NCBI GenBank assembly: GCA_963678305.2
Contig: CAXXVV010000006.1
Coordinates: forward strand, 310,001 to 374,000
DNA: 64,000 bases
Reading direction: 5' to 3'
Origin: G963676655 sp963678305
GTDB lineage: Bacteria > Verrucomicrobiota > Lentisphaeria > Victivallales > Victivallaceae
Numbering within the stretch: the stretch's first letter is position 1; every line of letters starts with the position of its first letter. Under the pieces are notes generated by a model. The model made no database searches. It worked only from the letters and a program-made list of their open reading frames with translations, and was not told the DNA's origin. This document shows positions 7,547 to 16,060 of the stretch, one piece after another. The translations under genes were made by a program, and so were the position numbers.

Positions 7547-9284
7547 ATTTTTTTTTATTTTTTGAAGTCAATCTTTTAATTATCTTTGCAATATGGCGGT
7601 GATGAATGGTCGAGAGCAAAAGCACAAACCCGATCAATGCAGAGAATATATAACCGATTAGCCCGATAACTGAAACACCGTTCCAGACCGGCGGCGCTTT
7701 AGCGTGGGTCACCAGTGATGACCCGACGATCAGCGCGGCTAAGATGATTGACGATGCAATCTGGCTTCCGGTCCAGTTAAACGCTTCGATCAGGGATTCA
7801 AAGCCGCTTTGCTTAACTTTGATCACGACTTCCCCTTTACGCAGTTTTTCCATCAGTACTTGCAGATCGCGCGGCAAGTCAACGGCCATTTCACACATAT
7901 CCTGTATCGGATCCAGCATATTACGCAGAATATTTTTTGGGGATAGCTTGTCCATGTTCATTTTTTTGACATAGGGCTCCGCGCACTCGAACACATTCAG
8001 GTCATCATCATAGAGATGGGCCAGTGTTTCAATCGAAACCATTGCCTTTAACAGTAAAAACAGGTTTGGCTTCAATTGCAAACGATACTTTGTCAATATT
8101 TTGGTCAGCTGATCGAGAATCCTTCCGGTATCCATGTCTTTCATGGGGCGGTACAGATTTTCATCCACCATTTCACCAACGTCTCGTTCAAGTTGTTCCA
8201 GTTCCAGATCGCTTTGCGGCAGGGTTAATCTGAGTGCCGCCCGGGTAATGCGCTTTTCATCCTTTTGAAGCAGGCTAAGGAGCAGACGCAGAAAGTCGTT
8301 GCGTTCACTGTGCGATACCCGGCCCATCATGCCGAAGTCGATGAAGCAGATGACATCTTCCGGCAGGATAAAGATATTTCCGGGATGCGGATCACCGTGG
8401 AAGAAGCCGTGGATAAATACCTGTTCCATCAGCAGATTAACGCCTTCGCGAGCCAGTTTTTTCGTATCGCATCCCAAAGCTTCGATTTTTGCGATATCGG
8501 TGGATTTAGCGCCGTCAATAAACTCCATGCACATCACGCTGGAAGTGGAATATTCATGGAAGATTTGCGGAACATGAATGTTCGGATTATCTTTGAACAT
8601 TGTGGCGAAACGGTCGACTGAGAATGCTTCTATTGTAAAATCAAGTTCTTTTGACAGGCTTCTGGCAAATTCGTTGACGATTGCGGTCGGATGATAGAGT
8701 TCCAGTTCGTCGATGTGTTTTTCCATCATCGAGGCAATATGCATCATGATTTCCAGGTCAGCCTCGACGGTTGACCGGATATGCGGCCGCTGCACTTTTA
8801 TTACGACCTGTTCACCGGTTTTCAATAAAGCCCGGTGAGTTTGCCCGATGGACGCTGCGGCCAGCGCTTCTTTGGTAAAGGCTTCGAACAATTCTTCAGG
8901 AGGAGCGCCCAGTTCATCTGCAATGATTTGTTCCACATCTTCGTAAGGGAAGGGGGGGACATGATCCTGCAGTTTTTCCAGTTCGGATATAAAAGACATC
9001 GGAATCAGGTCGGGACGGGTCGACATGATCTGTCCCAGCTTGATAAAAGTGGGGCCGAGTTCTTCCAGTGCCAGTCTGACGCGTTCCGGTCGGGTCGTGT
9101 TTTCCAGCTTCTCGTTAACCGCACGCATCATCAGCTTGTGAATTGAGACAAATATATGTTCCAGATTAAGCGACAGCACAATGTCTCCGAAACCGTATTT
9201 CAATAGAATCAACAAGACTTGTTCATAGCGTCGGAAATTCCGATAAGTCTTACTCAGCTCTTTTATCGTGCGGATAGCAATCAT
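7545..9284 (-). CDS. AarF/ABC1/UbiB family atypical kinase
   Basis: 579 residues of the ABC1 (UbiB) kinase-like family, membrane-linked ATPases that support ubiquinone/isoprenoid lipid handling. Diagnostic features: KLGQ motif (82-85), the alanine-rich loop AAAS (142-145), the lysine in VIKVQRP (163), the FFHGDPHPGN catalytic loop and the FIDFG metal-binding motif. The C-terminus has two transmembrane helices (IASSIILAALIVG and VIGLIGYIFSALIGFVLLL) as expected for UbiB. A strong AAGGAG precedes the ATG. The window holds no other quinone gene, so the exact role is not set by context. Confidence 0.9.
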   Translation of the reverse strand: MIAIRTIKELSKTYRNFRRYEQVLLILLKYGFGDIVLSLNLEHIFVSIHKLMMRAVNEKLENTTRPERVRLALEELGPTFIKLGQIMSTRPDLIPMSFISELEKLQDHVPPFPYEDVEQIIADELGAPPEELFEAFTKEALAAASIGQTHRALLKTGEQVVIKVQRPHIRSTVEADLEIMMHIASMMEKHIDELELYHPTAIVNEFARSLSKELDFTIEAFSVDRFATMFKDNPNIHVPQIFHEYSTSSVMCMEFIDGAKSTDIAKIEALGCDTKKLAREGVNLLMEQVFIHGFFHGDPHPGNIFILPEDVICFIDFGMMGRVSHSERNDFLRLLLSLLQKDEKRITRAALRLTLPQSDLELEQLERDVGEMVDENLYRPMKDMDTGRILDQLTKILTKYRLQLKPNLFLLLKAMVSIETLAHLYDDDLNVFECAEPYVKKMNMDKLSPKNILRNMLDPIQDMCEMAVDLPRDLQVLMEKLRKGEVVIKVKQSGFESLIEAFNWTGSQIASSIILAALIVGSSLVTHAKAPPVWNGVSVIGLIGYIFSALIGFVLLLSTIHHRHIAKIIKRLTSKNKKK

Positions 9285-9481
9285 TCGGGGGCTCCTTATC
9301 TATTTTTCATTAATATAAAGGGAACTTGAACAAAGTGCAAGCTGTAAAGTTTTTTTTTCAGTTCGAACGAAATTTACAGGTAGTCATGGGATATTGAGAC
9401 CTTGAGATTTTAAGTTTATGCATTATATTCCGAGTTGCAAAATTTTTATGGTTGATATTTGTATTTTTGGAGTATTGAAAA

Positions 9482-9826
9482 ATGGATATGACGGTATTGA
9501 AAACAGTAGTCCTGTTAACCATGTCTAATGTGTTTATGACCTTTGCATGGTATGCTCATCTGCGTAATTTAAATGCCAGGCCGTTAATGGTTGCGGTAAT
9601 GGTCAGTTGGGGAATCGCTTTTTGGGAATATTTGATCCAGGTTCCGGCCAACCGTATCGGGCACTCTTCGATGTCATTGGCGCAGTTGAAAATAATTCAG
9701 GAGGTCATTGCGTTAAGCGTGTTCGTTCCATTTGCGTTGTTTTACATGAAAGAATCACTTTCATGGAATTATCTTTGGGCAGCCATCTGTATTTTCGGCG
9801 CAGTATTTTTCATTTTCCGGGGATGA
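9482..9826 (+). CDS. DMT-superfamily small membrane protein (DUF486)
   Basis: 114 residues with four transmembrane helices, matching the DUF486 group of small drug/metabolite-transporter-like proteins. Visible marks: the start MTVLKTVVLLTMSNVFMTFAWYAHLRN, the mid segment WGIAFWEYLIQVPANRIG, LAQLKIIQEV and the ending AAICIFGAVFFIFRG. TTGGAG lies before the ATG. Substrate unknown. Convergent with the RAYT gene that ends 26 bases downstream. Confidence 0.85.
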   Translation: MDMTVLKTVVLLTMSNVFMTFAWYAHLRNLNARPLMVAVMVSWGIAFWEYLIQVPANRIGHSSMSLAQLKIIQEVIALSVFVPFALFYMKESLSWNYLWAAICIFGAVFFIFRG

Positions 9827-9851
9827 ATATATTCTCAAACTTTTCAAATTA

Positions 9852-10823
9852 TCATAATAATAATTTTCGGAAGCAGTATATTGTGGCGCCTTTCGGGTCG
9901 AGGCCGCGGCTGAGTTGTTTGTTGGCCACTCGATCAGGATCATCGAATTTGCGGGCCGTTGCCCGGATGAAGAGTTTTGAACCTAATATCGCTCCGTCGG
10001 TGAAGTGTCGGGTCCGTCTCAGGAAGCGGACCGGCATCGATTCTTTGCGGCGCGCGGTCTGGTCCTCTGCGGCTATTCCGGACGCGTTCGCGCCGCGTTC
10101 GGCCGCGATAATTCTGGTCAGGGAACATTTGAACTCCGTGTAATAATCAGCGTCGCTCCAGCTCGAAGTGTCGGTATAATCGATCAATTTTTTGTAGTGT
10201 TTGATGAAGTTGGCGTGGTACTGGTGTTTGCCGCTGCCGCTGTAGCGCCCCCAGGTGGTGAACCGGTAATCGGCCGGGTTTTCGGTCAATTTGGCCCGGA
10301 CCGGGTTGAGTTCGACGTATTGCAGACAGGCTTCGAGGGCGTCGGCGCCTTCGAGGATGACGCTTTTGAAACGGTCGGCCCAGAGGCGGCCGATGTGGTC
10401 GTAGGTCCGGTTGAAAACCACCGAAAAACGCTGTTGGTAAGCTCGCATAAAATAACTTATATCGATCATTTTCGCGCCGGTTTCGCGGCAGAGTTTTTTG
10501 TGTTTGGGGTCAATAAACGGCATTTTTTTCATCGCGTAGGTCAAATCGCCCTCCATCGACTTGTAATAAGCGTTGTGGCGGGCGGCTATTTCAGCCTCGG
10601 AAGGCAGTTCGTTTTGGCCGGGAGCGTAGACCACCAGGTGAAAATGATTGCCCATCCAGGCGGCGGAAATGACCTCGATCAGGAAGTATTGCGTGAGATT
10701 TTGCAGCAACGTAAAGCCGTACTCGCGGTCGACCGAGGCAAAAGGCAGGTCGCCTTTGTAGCCCGAGACCCGGTTCATCAGGTGGTAATAGCAGCCCCGG
10801 TCCGCAATTTTCATTCGTTTCAT
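9852..10823 (-). CDS. REP-associated tyrosine transposase (RAYT, IS200/IS605 Y1-like)
   Basis: 323 residues. Single-strand DNA transposase of the HUH Y1 family. The HUH motif is H60-F-H62 in MGNHFHLVV, and the catalytic tyrosine is probably Y129 in FMRAYQQRFS. The conserved GRLWADRFKS and YVELNPVRA segments follow, and the C-terminal part has HFTDGAILGSKLFI, frequent in RAYTs. AGGAGG precedes the ATG. No IS200-type ends were seen at its borders, which fits a domesticated RAYT. REP-like hairpins occur at 468-651 and 6131-6154. Confidence 0.9.
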   Translation of the reverse strand: MKRMKIADRGCYYHLMNRVSGYKGDLPFASVDREYGFTLLQNLTQYFLIEVISAAWMGNHFHLVVYAPGQNELPSEAEIAARHNAYYKSMEGDLTYAMKKMPFIDPKHKKLCRETGAKMIDISYFMRAYQQRFSVVFNRTYDHIGRLWADRFKSVILEGADALEACLQYVELNPVRAKLTENPADYRFTTWGRYSGSGKHQYHANFIKHYKKLIDYTDTSSWSDADYYTEFKCSLTRIIAAERGANASGIAAEDQTARRKESMPVRFLRRTRHFTDGAILGSKLFIRATARKFDDPDRVANKQLSRGLDPKGATIYCFRKLLL

Positions 10824-10997
10824 TGTGTCCTCCTGTTGGGTTTATGAGTTACAATAATGCCGGTTTCGAGATTGTCAAATAAAAAGTACCTGGTAATTAA
10901 AAAAAATTAAAATAAAAAAAAGTTTTTTTAACGCGTGAGATTGCTGTTTTTAAAACGGATTAGTAGTAGAAATAGTTTGAAGAAAGGAAGTGTAATT

Positions 10998-11645
10998 ATG
11001 AAACTGTTTACTATGTTGTTTGTGACAGTTGCGGGTTTTTGTGGGGTGAGAGATTCAACTGCTCCACTTAGTGAAAAGGAGATTATCGAACATAATAACC
11101 ACAGAAAAATTCGCGCGGTATCAGGACTTTATATTTCCCGTCAATACAAGCAAGATGCGAGAAGTGTGTTCAAACGCCGGCATCTTTACGTAGAAACAAT
11201 TAAATCGAAATTTTGCGAATCCCTGGTTAATGCCGTGGTTAGAATTAAGACTGCTCATTTACGACGAAATATGACAGTGTCTCATAGTAGTTTGAAGTGG
11301 TCTAAGTTTGAGAAGAAATATACCATAACTTATCAGGGAGATATTAAAGATGGTTTTCTGATACATGAGATATGTTCAATTGCTTTGCCGGATGTTCATG
11401 AACTAACAACGGTTAACGGCCAGATTTGCTATAATCCGAACTTGAGTTTATTTCAATTGAAAAAAGTTTTGAAGACGCTTGCACTGGACGGCATGAAAAT
11501 ATCAGATTTACGAATTACAGTTCCTGTCAGACAGCGTGAGGCGGCTGAAGAATTAGTGAAAACACTGAACCTTGGTAAACTTTCTTTAATCAGTGAAACA
11601 GCAAAAGGAGGACTGATAATATTAATAAGAATCACCCAAAGTTGA
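10998..11645 (+). CDS. Exported protein of unknown function, first gene of the Exb-like operon
   Basis: 215 residues from the ATG at 10998, chosen because AAAGGAAG lies just upstream and a signal-peptide-like start (MKLFTMLFVTVAGFCGV) follows; the open frame extends back to 10935 without a ribosome binding site. The body has basic patches (HLRRNM) and a C-terminal alpha/beta segment with ITVPVRQREAAEELVKTLNLG, somewhat like a small ferredoxin-like fold. No family recognised. It overlaps the longest frame of the next gene by four bases but ends 44 bases before that gene's likely start. Confidence 0.65.
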   Translation: MKLFTMLFVTVAGFCGVRDSTAPLSEKEIIEHNNHRKIRAVSGLYISRQYKQDARSVFKRRHLYVETIKSKFCESLVNAVVRIKTAHLRRNMTVSHSSLKWSKFEKKYTITYQGDIKDGFLIHEICSIALPDVHELTTVNGQICYNPNLSLFQLKKVLKTLALDGMKISDLRITVPVRQREAAEELVKTLNLGKLSLISETAKGGLIILIRITQS

Positions 11646-11689
11646 ATACCGTATTTTTTAACACAAACCACCTCAAGGAGGAAAGTATT

Positions 11690-12172
11690 ATGAAAACCAG
11701 ATTTGTAATGATGATTGCTACTGTCTTGCTGGCGGGAAGTTTTTTTGCCGGCTGCAGTTCCACCCCACCGCCGAAACCGGCAAAACCGGAAATGACGGAA
11801 GTCGAATTTCCGGAAAACGAAACACCCGGTCCGATTTTCAGGATCAAGGATCGCAATGACGTGGTCGAAGTAATCTCTTTTGCGCGGAGTCTTTCCGCCG
11901 CAGGACGTTACAAAGATTCGGCTAAAATTTATCTTGATGCCGCCAGTCGGTTCAAATCGTCGACCGGGAATTTTGAGATTGACTGTAAAATGGCCGCAGT
12001 ACGTGAATACTGGCTGGCCGGTGAATTTGAAAAGGCACACAAATTGCTCGACCTTCTTGAAAAAGAACAGGATATCTATAATCGTGCCGGTGAGTCCAGT
12101 GATATTCGTCGTCTTCGTCAACTGCTTAAAGACAGTGAAGACATTCGCAAACAGTCTTCAGATAACGCCTGA
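11690..12172 (+). CDS. Lipoprotein with TPR-like helices
   Basis: 160 residues from the ATG at 11690, preceded by AAGGAGG. Signal peptide with lipobox FFAGC (Cys about residue 22), then SSTPPPKPAKPE, a Pro-rich tether typical of lipoproteins. Residues about 60-130 form tandem helices (ARSLSAAGRYKDSAKIYLDAASRF, EYWLAGEFEKAHKLLDLLEKEQD) with TPR spacing. Likely an envelope scaffold. TPR proteins recur in Exb/TonB operons, which supports a common complex with the genes downstream. Confidence 0.75.
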   Translation: MKTRFVMMIATVLLAGSFFAGCSSTPPPKPAKPEMTEVEFPENETPGPIFRIKDRNDVVEVISFARSLSAAGRYKDSAKIYLDAASRFKSSTGNFEIDCKMAAVREYWLAGEFEKAHKLLDLLEKEQDIYNRAGESSDIRRLRQLLKDSEDIRKQSSDNA

Positions 12173-12202
12173 TAAAATGTGTTTAATAGAAAGGAGTATG
12201 TC

Positions 12203-13210
12203 ATGAAAAAAAGCAATACAATGAAATCGGTTGTGTGTTTTGCCGCTGTTGTCTGCATAGGGGCGTTTGTTCATGCGGATGAAAAAACCGGCCGGGAATT
12301 CAATGAACTGGTTAAAGAAATGAATGAAGAATTGTCATCAGCCAAAATCAAGGTTGAGAAGATTGAGGAACAGCGTCTGGCCAGCAAAAAAGCTGAACCG
12401 GACAAGGTTCTGCCGGCCCGGGCAGAGGCACTGAAAAAACTCGATAAGTTGTCTCGTGAACTTGACAGAGCCAAAGACACTGAGGTCAAGAAAGAAGTAG
12501 CCGCTCAAGTTGAAAAGCAGGTACTCAAGGTGGCCGAATTGAGTACTGATTTCCTGGAATCCATGAAGAACGACGTTGTGGCTCAAGATAAACAACTCGG
12601 AGTTATCGAAGAATCGCTGTCGGAAGTCATCATGAAGATGGGAAAACTCAAAAAGCTTGCGGCCGGTACTGGTAAAAACGGCGAGTCGCCTGAACTGACC
12701 CGCTATCGAGCCCGGAAAAGCTTGCGTAATTTGGCGGAGACCGTTGAGATCTTCGCAGCGAAACATCGCAATGCACAGCAGTGGGGACAAGTTCGGCAGA
12801 CAATCATGCTGCAGGATGAGATTTTGCGTCGCAGCACCCTGGCTACAGATAAAATCCAGAAGCTGCTCGATGTTCAGCAGAAATTATATGAGCAGGTTCT
12901 GGCTCAGGTAACTATTGCCCGGCGCGGCTTGCAAACTGAAAAAGAGATTCTGGCCCAGGTTGGACTTGGTGAGATTGCTAAATCAATGCTACGTAAAGCT
13001 GCTGGATTGCTGCTTGGTAATCAGAGCATTACTCAGGTTGGAAAAGCAGCATTTGTCAAATCTGAAATTCGCCAGCAGCAGGTCCTTAATTTTCTTGAAC
13101 AGGATCAGGACGCCGGGATTTACAGCGTGGCTTCAGGTAGTGGTAATGCTGCGGCATCTGACGGTTATCCGACTGGTTACAAAGAATATCTGGCCAAGAA
13201 CATCGAATGA
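12203..13210 (+). CDS. Exported long coiled-coil protein
   Basis: 335 residues from the ATG at 12203, preceded by AAAGGAG. Signal peptide to about residue 25 (ending FVHA). From there to about residue 280 the protein is almost all helix with heptad-like Leu/Val and charged residues (EFNELVKEMNEELSSAKIKVEKIEEQR, KKEVAAQVEKQVLKVAEL). The C-terminus is short and Gly/Ser-rich. Periplasmic coiled-coil proteins (DUF3450 type) precede ExbB genes in some TonB operons; this is a parallel in layout, not a proven homology. Confidence 0.7.
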   Translation: MKKSNTMKSVVCFAAVVCIGAFVHADEKTGREFNELVKEMNEELSSAKIKVEKIEEQRLASKKAEPDKVLPARAEALKKLDKLSRELDRAKDTEVKKEVAAQVEKQVLKVAELSTDFLESMKNDVVAQDKQLGVIEESLSEVIMKMGKLKKLAAGTGKNGESPELTRYRARKSLRNLAETVEIFAAKHRNAQQWGQVRQTIMLQDEILRRSTLATDKIQKLLDVQQKLYEQVLAQVTIARRGLQTEKEILAQVGLGEIAKSMLRKAAGLLLGNQSITQVGKAAFVKSEIRQQQVLNFLEQDQDAGIYSVASGSGNAAASDGYPTGYKEYLAKNIE

Positions 13211-13237
13211 TAGAACAACTGAAAAAGGAGTATAGAA

Positions 13238-13696
13238 ATGAAAAAGCAGGTTCTTATAGTTGCGGTTCTGGGGATGGGAGCATGGTTCATGGCTCCAAAT
13301 GTAACAGCCGCTACCGCCAAGGATAAACTGATCCAGACAATGGCGGGAGAACAGGAAAATGCCGAGGCAAACATCCTGAAAATGTGGCTCTCCAACAAAC
13401 GAGGTAAGGAGTTTGAATTATTGATGAGCGATTACGTTACACGTGAAGTTCGTTACCGGGCAATGACCGGGAAGGATGATAAGACTTCGCTGCTGGCGGC
13501 GGTGAATGCCGACCGCAAGGAGAAAGTGACAAATCCAGTTGAACTGGGACGTTTGCTGGTGCTTGAGTATTTCAAACGTAAAGGAGTCAATCTCCAGAAC
13601 AAGCGTTTTGTCAAAGGGAAATACACGATCGGGGTCAATGAGTTTCCTGAACCGGTCAAGCTGGATGATACATCCGACAAGAAAAAAGAAAGTTGA
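13238..13696 (+). CDS. Exported protein of unknown function
   Basis: 152 residues. Signal peptide MKKQVLIVAVLGMGAWFMAPNVTAA, cleaved near residue 25. The rest is helical and charged with a Lys-rich end (DDTSDKKKES). AAAGGAG precedes the ATG. No family recognised. Its place between the coiled-coil protein and the ExbB-like channel suggests a periplasmic part of the same machine. Confidence 0.65.
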   Translation: MKKQVLIVAVLGMGAWFMAPNVTAATAKDKLIQTMAGEQENAEANILKMWLSNKRGKEFELLMSDYVTREVRYRAMTGKDDKTSLLAAVNADRKEKVTNPVELGRLLVLEYFKRKGVNLQNKRFVKGKYTIGVNEFPEPVKLDDTSDKKKES

Positions 13697-13734
13697 AATG
13701 CCGGTCACCGGTAATTGAAAAATGGAGCAGAATC

Positions 13735-14205
13735 ATGTCTGAACAAAAACATCACAATAAAACGGCTTTATGGGGGCTCCGGTTCGCGGGGCTCTTGGCC
13801 GGAGCCGCTATCGCCTGGCTCGTCTATCTCGGCGGTCGGATCGACATGATGGCACTGTTGACCGGCATTTACCACAAAGTCGGAGTGACGCTGATAGCCC
13901 TGATGCCGTTGGCTTTGTGGGCGGTTTATACTGCGTTTCGGGCCGGGCACAACAGTGATATAACTCTGGCGTATATCGGGACCACCGCGCAGCGGGTAGG
14001 TTTGCTGGGAACGGTTATCGGGATTGTCGCCGCAACAATCACTATTGGCGACAATCTTAATACCGGTGCGGCGACCGCAGTTACCGGCGCGTTGCCCGCG
14101 GTCGGCCAGGCCCTGGTCAGTACCGCGGTCGGGTTCGTCATAGCGATTGTCTGTGACTTCTTTCGTTATATCAATGCCCGGGGGGCCGCTCCGGAGGAGG
14201 TATAA
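13735..14205 (+). CDS. ExbB/TolQ/MotA-like membrane channel protein (short form)
   Basis: 156 residues from the ATG at 13735 (GGAGC upstream). Four hydrophobic segments: about 14-33, 45-67, 83-100 and 117-140. The pair around RVGLLGTVIGIVAATITIGDN and ALPAVGQALVSTAVGFVIAIVCDFF matches the conserved proton-channel core of MotA/TolQ/ExbB proteins (LLGTVxGI; AL.TT..GL.vAI). It is shorter than ExbB or TolQ (about 220-245 residues) and lacks their large cytoplasmic loop. It ends two codons upstream of the ExbD-like gene, the usual order. Confidence 0.8.
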   Translation: MSEQKHHNKTALWGLRFAGLLAGAAIAWLVYLGGRIDMMALLTGIYHKVGVTLIALMPLALWAVYTAFRAGHNSDITLAYIGTTAQRVGLLGTVIGIVAATITIGDNLNTGAATAVTGALPAVGQALVSTAVGFVIAIVCDFFRYINARGAAPEEV

Positions 14206-14206
14206 G

Positions 14207-14650
14207 ATGGCTAAGGACAAAAAATCGTTAGTGGAATCATTTGCCAGCACCGGAACCGAGGGGATGTTGGACGTTGTACTGGGCTGTACGCTGATTTTTT
14301 TGTTGATGTCCTCTCTGATACGGGTTGGTGAAGCTGAACAGCAGGAGAAAATGCTGCCGGCGGTAAATCTGAGTAAGTCCAGTTCAAAAAATGCCGGAAC
14401 CACCAGCATCAGAAAAAACGTTATTACCTTGAAAAAAGGTTCTGGATCATCGCAGATATTCCTCGATGACAAACCGGTATCGATGGATGCGCTTAAAACG
14501 TCACTCGTCAGTCTCGGTGGAGTCGGCCAAGTTGCTTTACGGCGCGACAAGGATTTGCCGTGCGGCTTGGAGGACCAGGTGATCCTGCTGTGCCGTGAAG
14601 CCGGCATCGAGCGGGTTGCAATCATTATTGGTGTTTCTAAATCCAATTGA
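14207..14650 (+). CDS. ExbD/TolR-like membrane protein
   Basis: 147 residues from the ATG at 14207, preceded by GGAGGAGG overlapping the end of the ExbB-like gene (one base between stop and start). A single transmembrane helix carries the essential acidic residue: D22 in MLDVVLGCTLIFLLMSSL, as in ExbD/TolR. It is followed by LPAVNLSKSS (the (V/L)xLP motif) and a periplasmic domain with ITLKKGSG..IFLDDKPVS and VALRRDKDLP, ending in AGIERVAIIIGVS. This is the full ExbD domain order. Proton flow through this Asp with the ExbB-like partner would drive motion in the periplasm. Confidence 0.85.
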   Translation: MAKDKKSLVESFASTGTEGMLDVVLGCTLIFLLMSSLIRVGEAEQQEKMLPAVNLSKSSSKNAGTTSIRKNVITLKKGSGSSQIFLDDKPVSMDALKTSLVSLGGVGQVALRRDKDLPCGLEDQVILLCREAGIERVAIIIGVSKSN

Positions 14651-14768
14651 AATTAAGCGGTCAAGCTTATTTTTCTATAACATCATTGGCTTCGATTTAT
14701 TTCGTATACTGCGGTTGTCTTGTTATAGATAATTATGATTAAAAACTTATATAATGGAGAAATGAATC

Positions 14769-15236
14769 ATGAAAAAAATACTCGGATACGGGATCGGGGT
14801 TGTAAAGACATTGCTGGTCTGGGGGATCGTCGGGGCCGGTTGCGTCATCGCCTACCAGTATTTCTCGGCTAAAGCCAGTCCGGAAGTCAAGCAGCAGGCA
14901 TCCCAGGTGGTTGAAAAAGTCCAAAAGACGGCTGAAAGTATTAAAAAGGCAGTTGTTGAAGATCCTGATGTACAGCAGGTATTGCCCCAGGCTGCCCACG
15001 CGCTGAAGAAACTTAGCGAAAAATTAGTTGAACCTCCGGTGGCAAATCCTGAAAAGATCGAAGCAAAGGCTGGAAAGAAGATTGCTGGCAAGGCAGAGGA
15101 AAAGGTTGATAAAAAAGTAGCTGTCAAAAGCGCAAATGATGATGATGACAAAATATCTCCGGTCAAGTTTTCCGCCGATCGTAAGCAGCAGGAACTTTTC
15201 GACCGGCAAGTGGCGATAGTCAACGATCTGCTTTGA
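14769..15236 (+). CDS. Single-pass membrane protein with Lys/Ala-rich helical tail
   Basis: 155 residues. N-terminal membrane anchor (about 10-31), then a long amphipathic helix region (EVKQQASQVVEKVQKTAESIKKAV) and a Lys/Glu-rich low-complexity part (AKAGKKIAGKAEEKVDKKVAVK), then DDDDK. It starts 118 bases after the ExbD-like gene with ATGGAG upstream. No family recognised. Its long flexible tail would allow it to span part of the periplasm, as TonB or TolA do. Confidence 0.6.
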   Translation: MKKILGYGIGVVKTLLVWGIVGAGCVIAYQYFSAKASPEVKQQASQVVEKVQKTAESIKKAVVEDPDVQQVLPQAAHALKKLSEKLVEPPVANPEKIEAKAGKKIAGKAEEKVDKKVAVKSANDDDDKISPVKFSADRKQQELFDRQVAIVNDLL

Positions 15237-15258
15237 TTACAGGAAAGGCGGTGGATTC

Positions 15259-15996
15259 ATGGAAATGCACAACAAGCGAAATATGATGATCATTTCGGGA
15301 ATAGTTGCGATGGTGATCGTTATTTTACTATTGCAGGTTTCTTTTACAAAAGAGGTCATACGAAAGCCAAAGCCGATACCGGTTCCGCGTAAAGAGTTGG
15401 AAGTGGCGGTTGAGATTGTCAAAGAGCAACCAGTCAAAGCCGTGAAGATGAATCAGGAAAAACCAAAGCCGGCGATTTCCCAAAAAACGGTTGTAAAGCC
15501 GGTTGGAACGGCTGATGCTAAAGGTTCACTGCCGCCAGTCAGTGCCAATTACCGCAAGTATGTCGGGTTTAAACGCTACTCGGAGGAAATGGCAGGACGC
15601 GGCGCGAAATTCCTGATCTTCGGCGGCTCGGCCAAGCGTCTTTTTGAAATTGACATTCACCGCCATACTTTGACAAAGATTAATATCAATCAACTGGTGA
15701 ACGGCAGTTACAGTTCGCGCTCCAGGGTTATCGTTGATGAGCCGGCTTTGAATGATTATTTAAAAGAGGCTAAAGAACGTTACGGGATAACCGATCCGGA
15801 AGTACATTTACTGGTCCCGCGTGAGTTTGAAAGCAGAATAGCCAGGGAATTGCAGGAACAAAATATTGCGTTAAGCAAAGTTTCCGGCTTGAAAGGGTTT
15901 TATGCCTATTCCAAGCAGGGAAAATTAACTTTACGACTTAATCAAGCGTTGACTGACCGGGGAGTGGTCAGGCTGGATTTCACTGTTGAACTTTGA
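15259..15996 (+). CDS. TonB-like anchored protein with an unfamiliar C-terminal domain
   Basis: 245 residues. Short cytoplasmic start, one membrane helix (about 9-28), then a Pro/Lys-rich stretch (RKPKPIPVPRKELEVAVEIVKEQP, EKPKPAISQK) of the kind found in TonB. The C-terminal 150 residues form an alpha/beta domain (KYVGFKRYSEEMAGRGAKFLIFGG, VHLLVPREFESRIARELQEQNI, GVVRLDFTVEL). The TonB C-terminal YP..A signature was not found. AGGAAAGG upstream. Last gene of the operon, followed at once by a strong terminator. Confidence 0.65.
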   Translation: MEMHNKRNMMIISGIVAMVIVILLLQVSFTKEVIRKPKPIPVPRKELEVAVEIVKEQPVKAVKMNQEKPKPAISQKTVVKPVGTADAKGSLPPVSANYRKYVGFKRYSEEMAGRGAKFLIFGGSAKRLFEIDIHRHTLTKININQLVNGSYSSRSRVIVDEPALNDYLKEAKERYGITDPEVHLLVPREFESRIARELQEQNIALSKVSGLKGFYAYSKQGKLTLRLNQALTDRGVVRLDFTVEL

Positions 15997-16026
15997 ATCA
16001 TTGAGGAGGCTGGATAATATTACTTT

Positions 16027-16060
16027 GCGTTGTCGTGTGGGGCACGACAACGCTTTTTTT
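16027..16060 (+). terminator. Intrinsic terminator of the Exb-like operon
   Basis: Perfect 11-bp stem GCGTTGTCGTG (16027-16037) and CACGACAACGC (16043-16053), five-base loop, followed directly by seven T residues. It closes the plus-strand operon that ends at 15996. The T-run reaches the stop codon of the convergent fucosidase gene. Confidence 0.95.

Noticed and set aside
10005..10847. 280-codon plus-strand frame opposite the RAYT gene
   Set aside because: A shadow of a G+C-rich gene on the other strand; the minus strand encodes the clear HUH motif and has AGGAGG.
11453..12121. 222-codon minus-strand frame
   Set aside because: Opposite to the lipoprotein gene, which has its own ribosome binding site and lipobox.
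13768..14646. 292-codon minus-strand frame opposite the ExbB/ExbD-like genes
   Set aside because: No ribosome binding site; the plus strand has matched membrane proteins with coupled starts.
15259..15996. Calling the last operon gene tonB
   Set aside because: Only the anchor and Pro/Lys-rich part resemble TonB; the C-terminal signature is absent.
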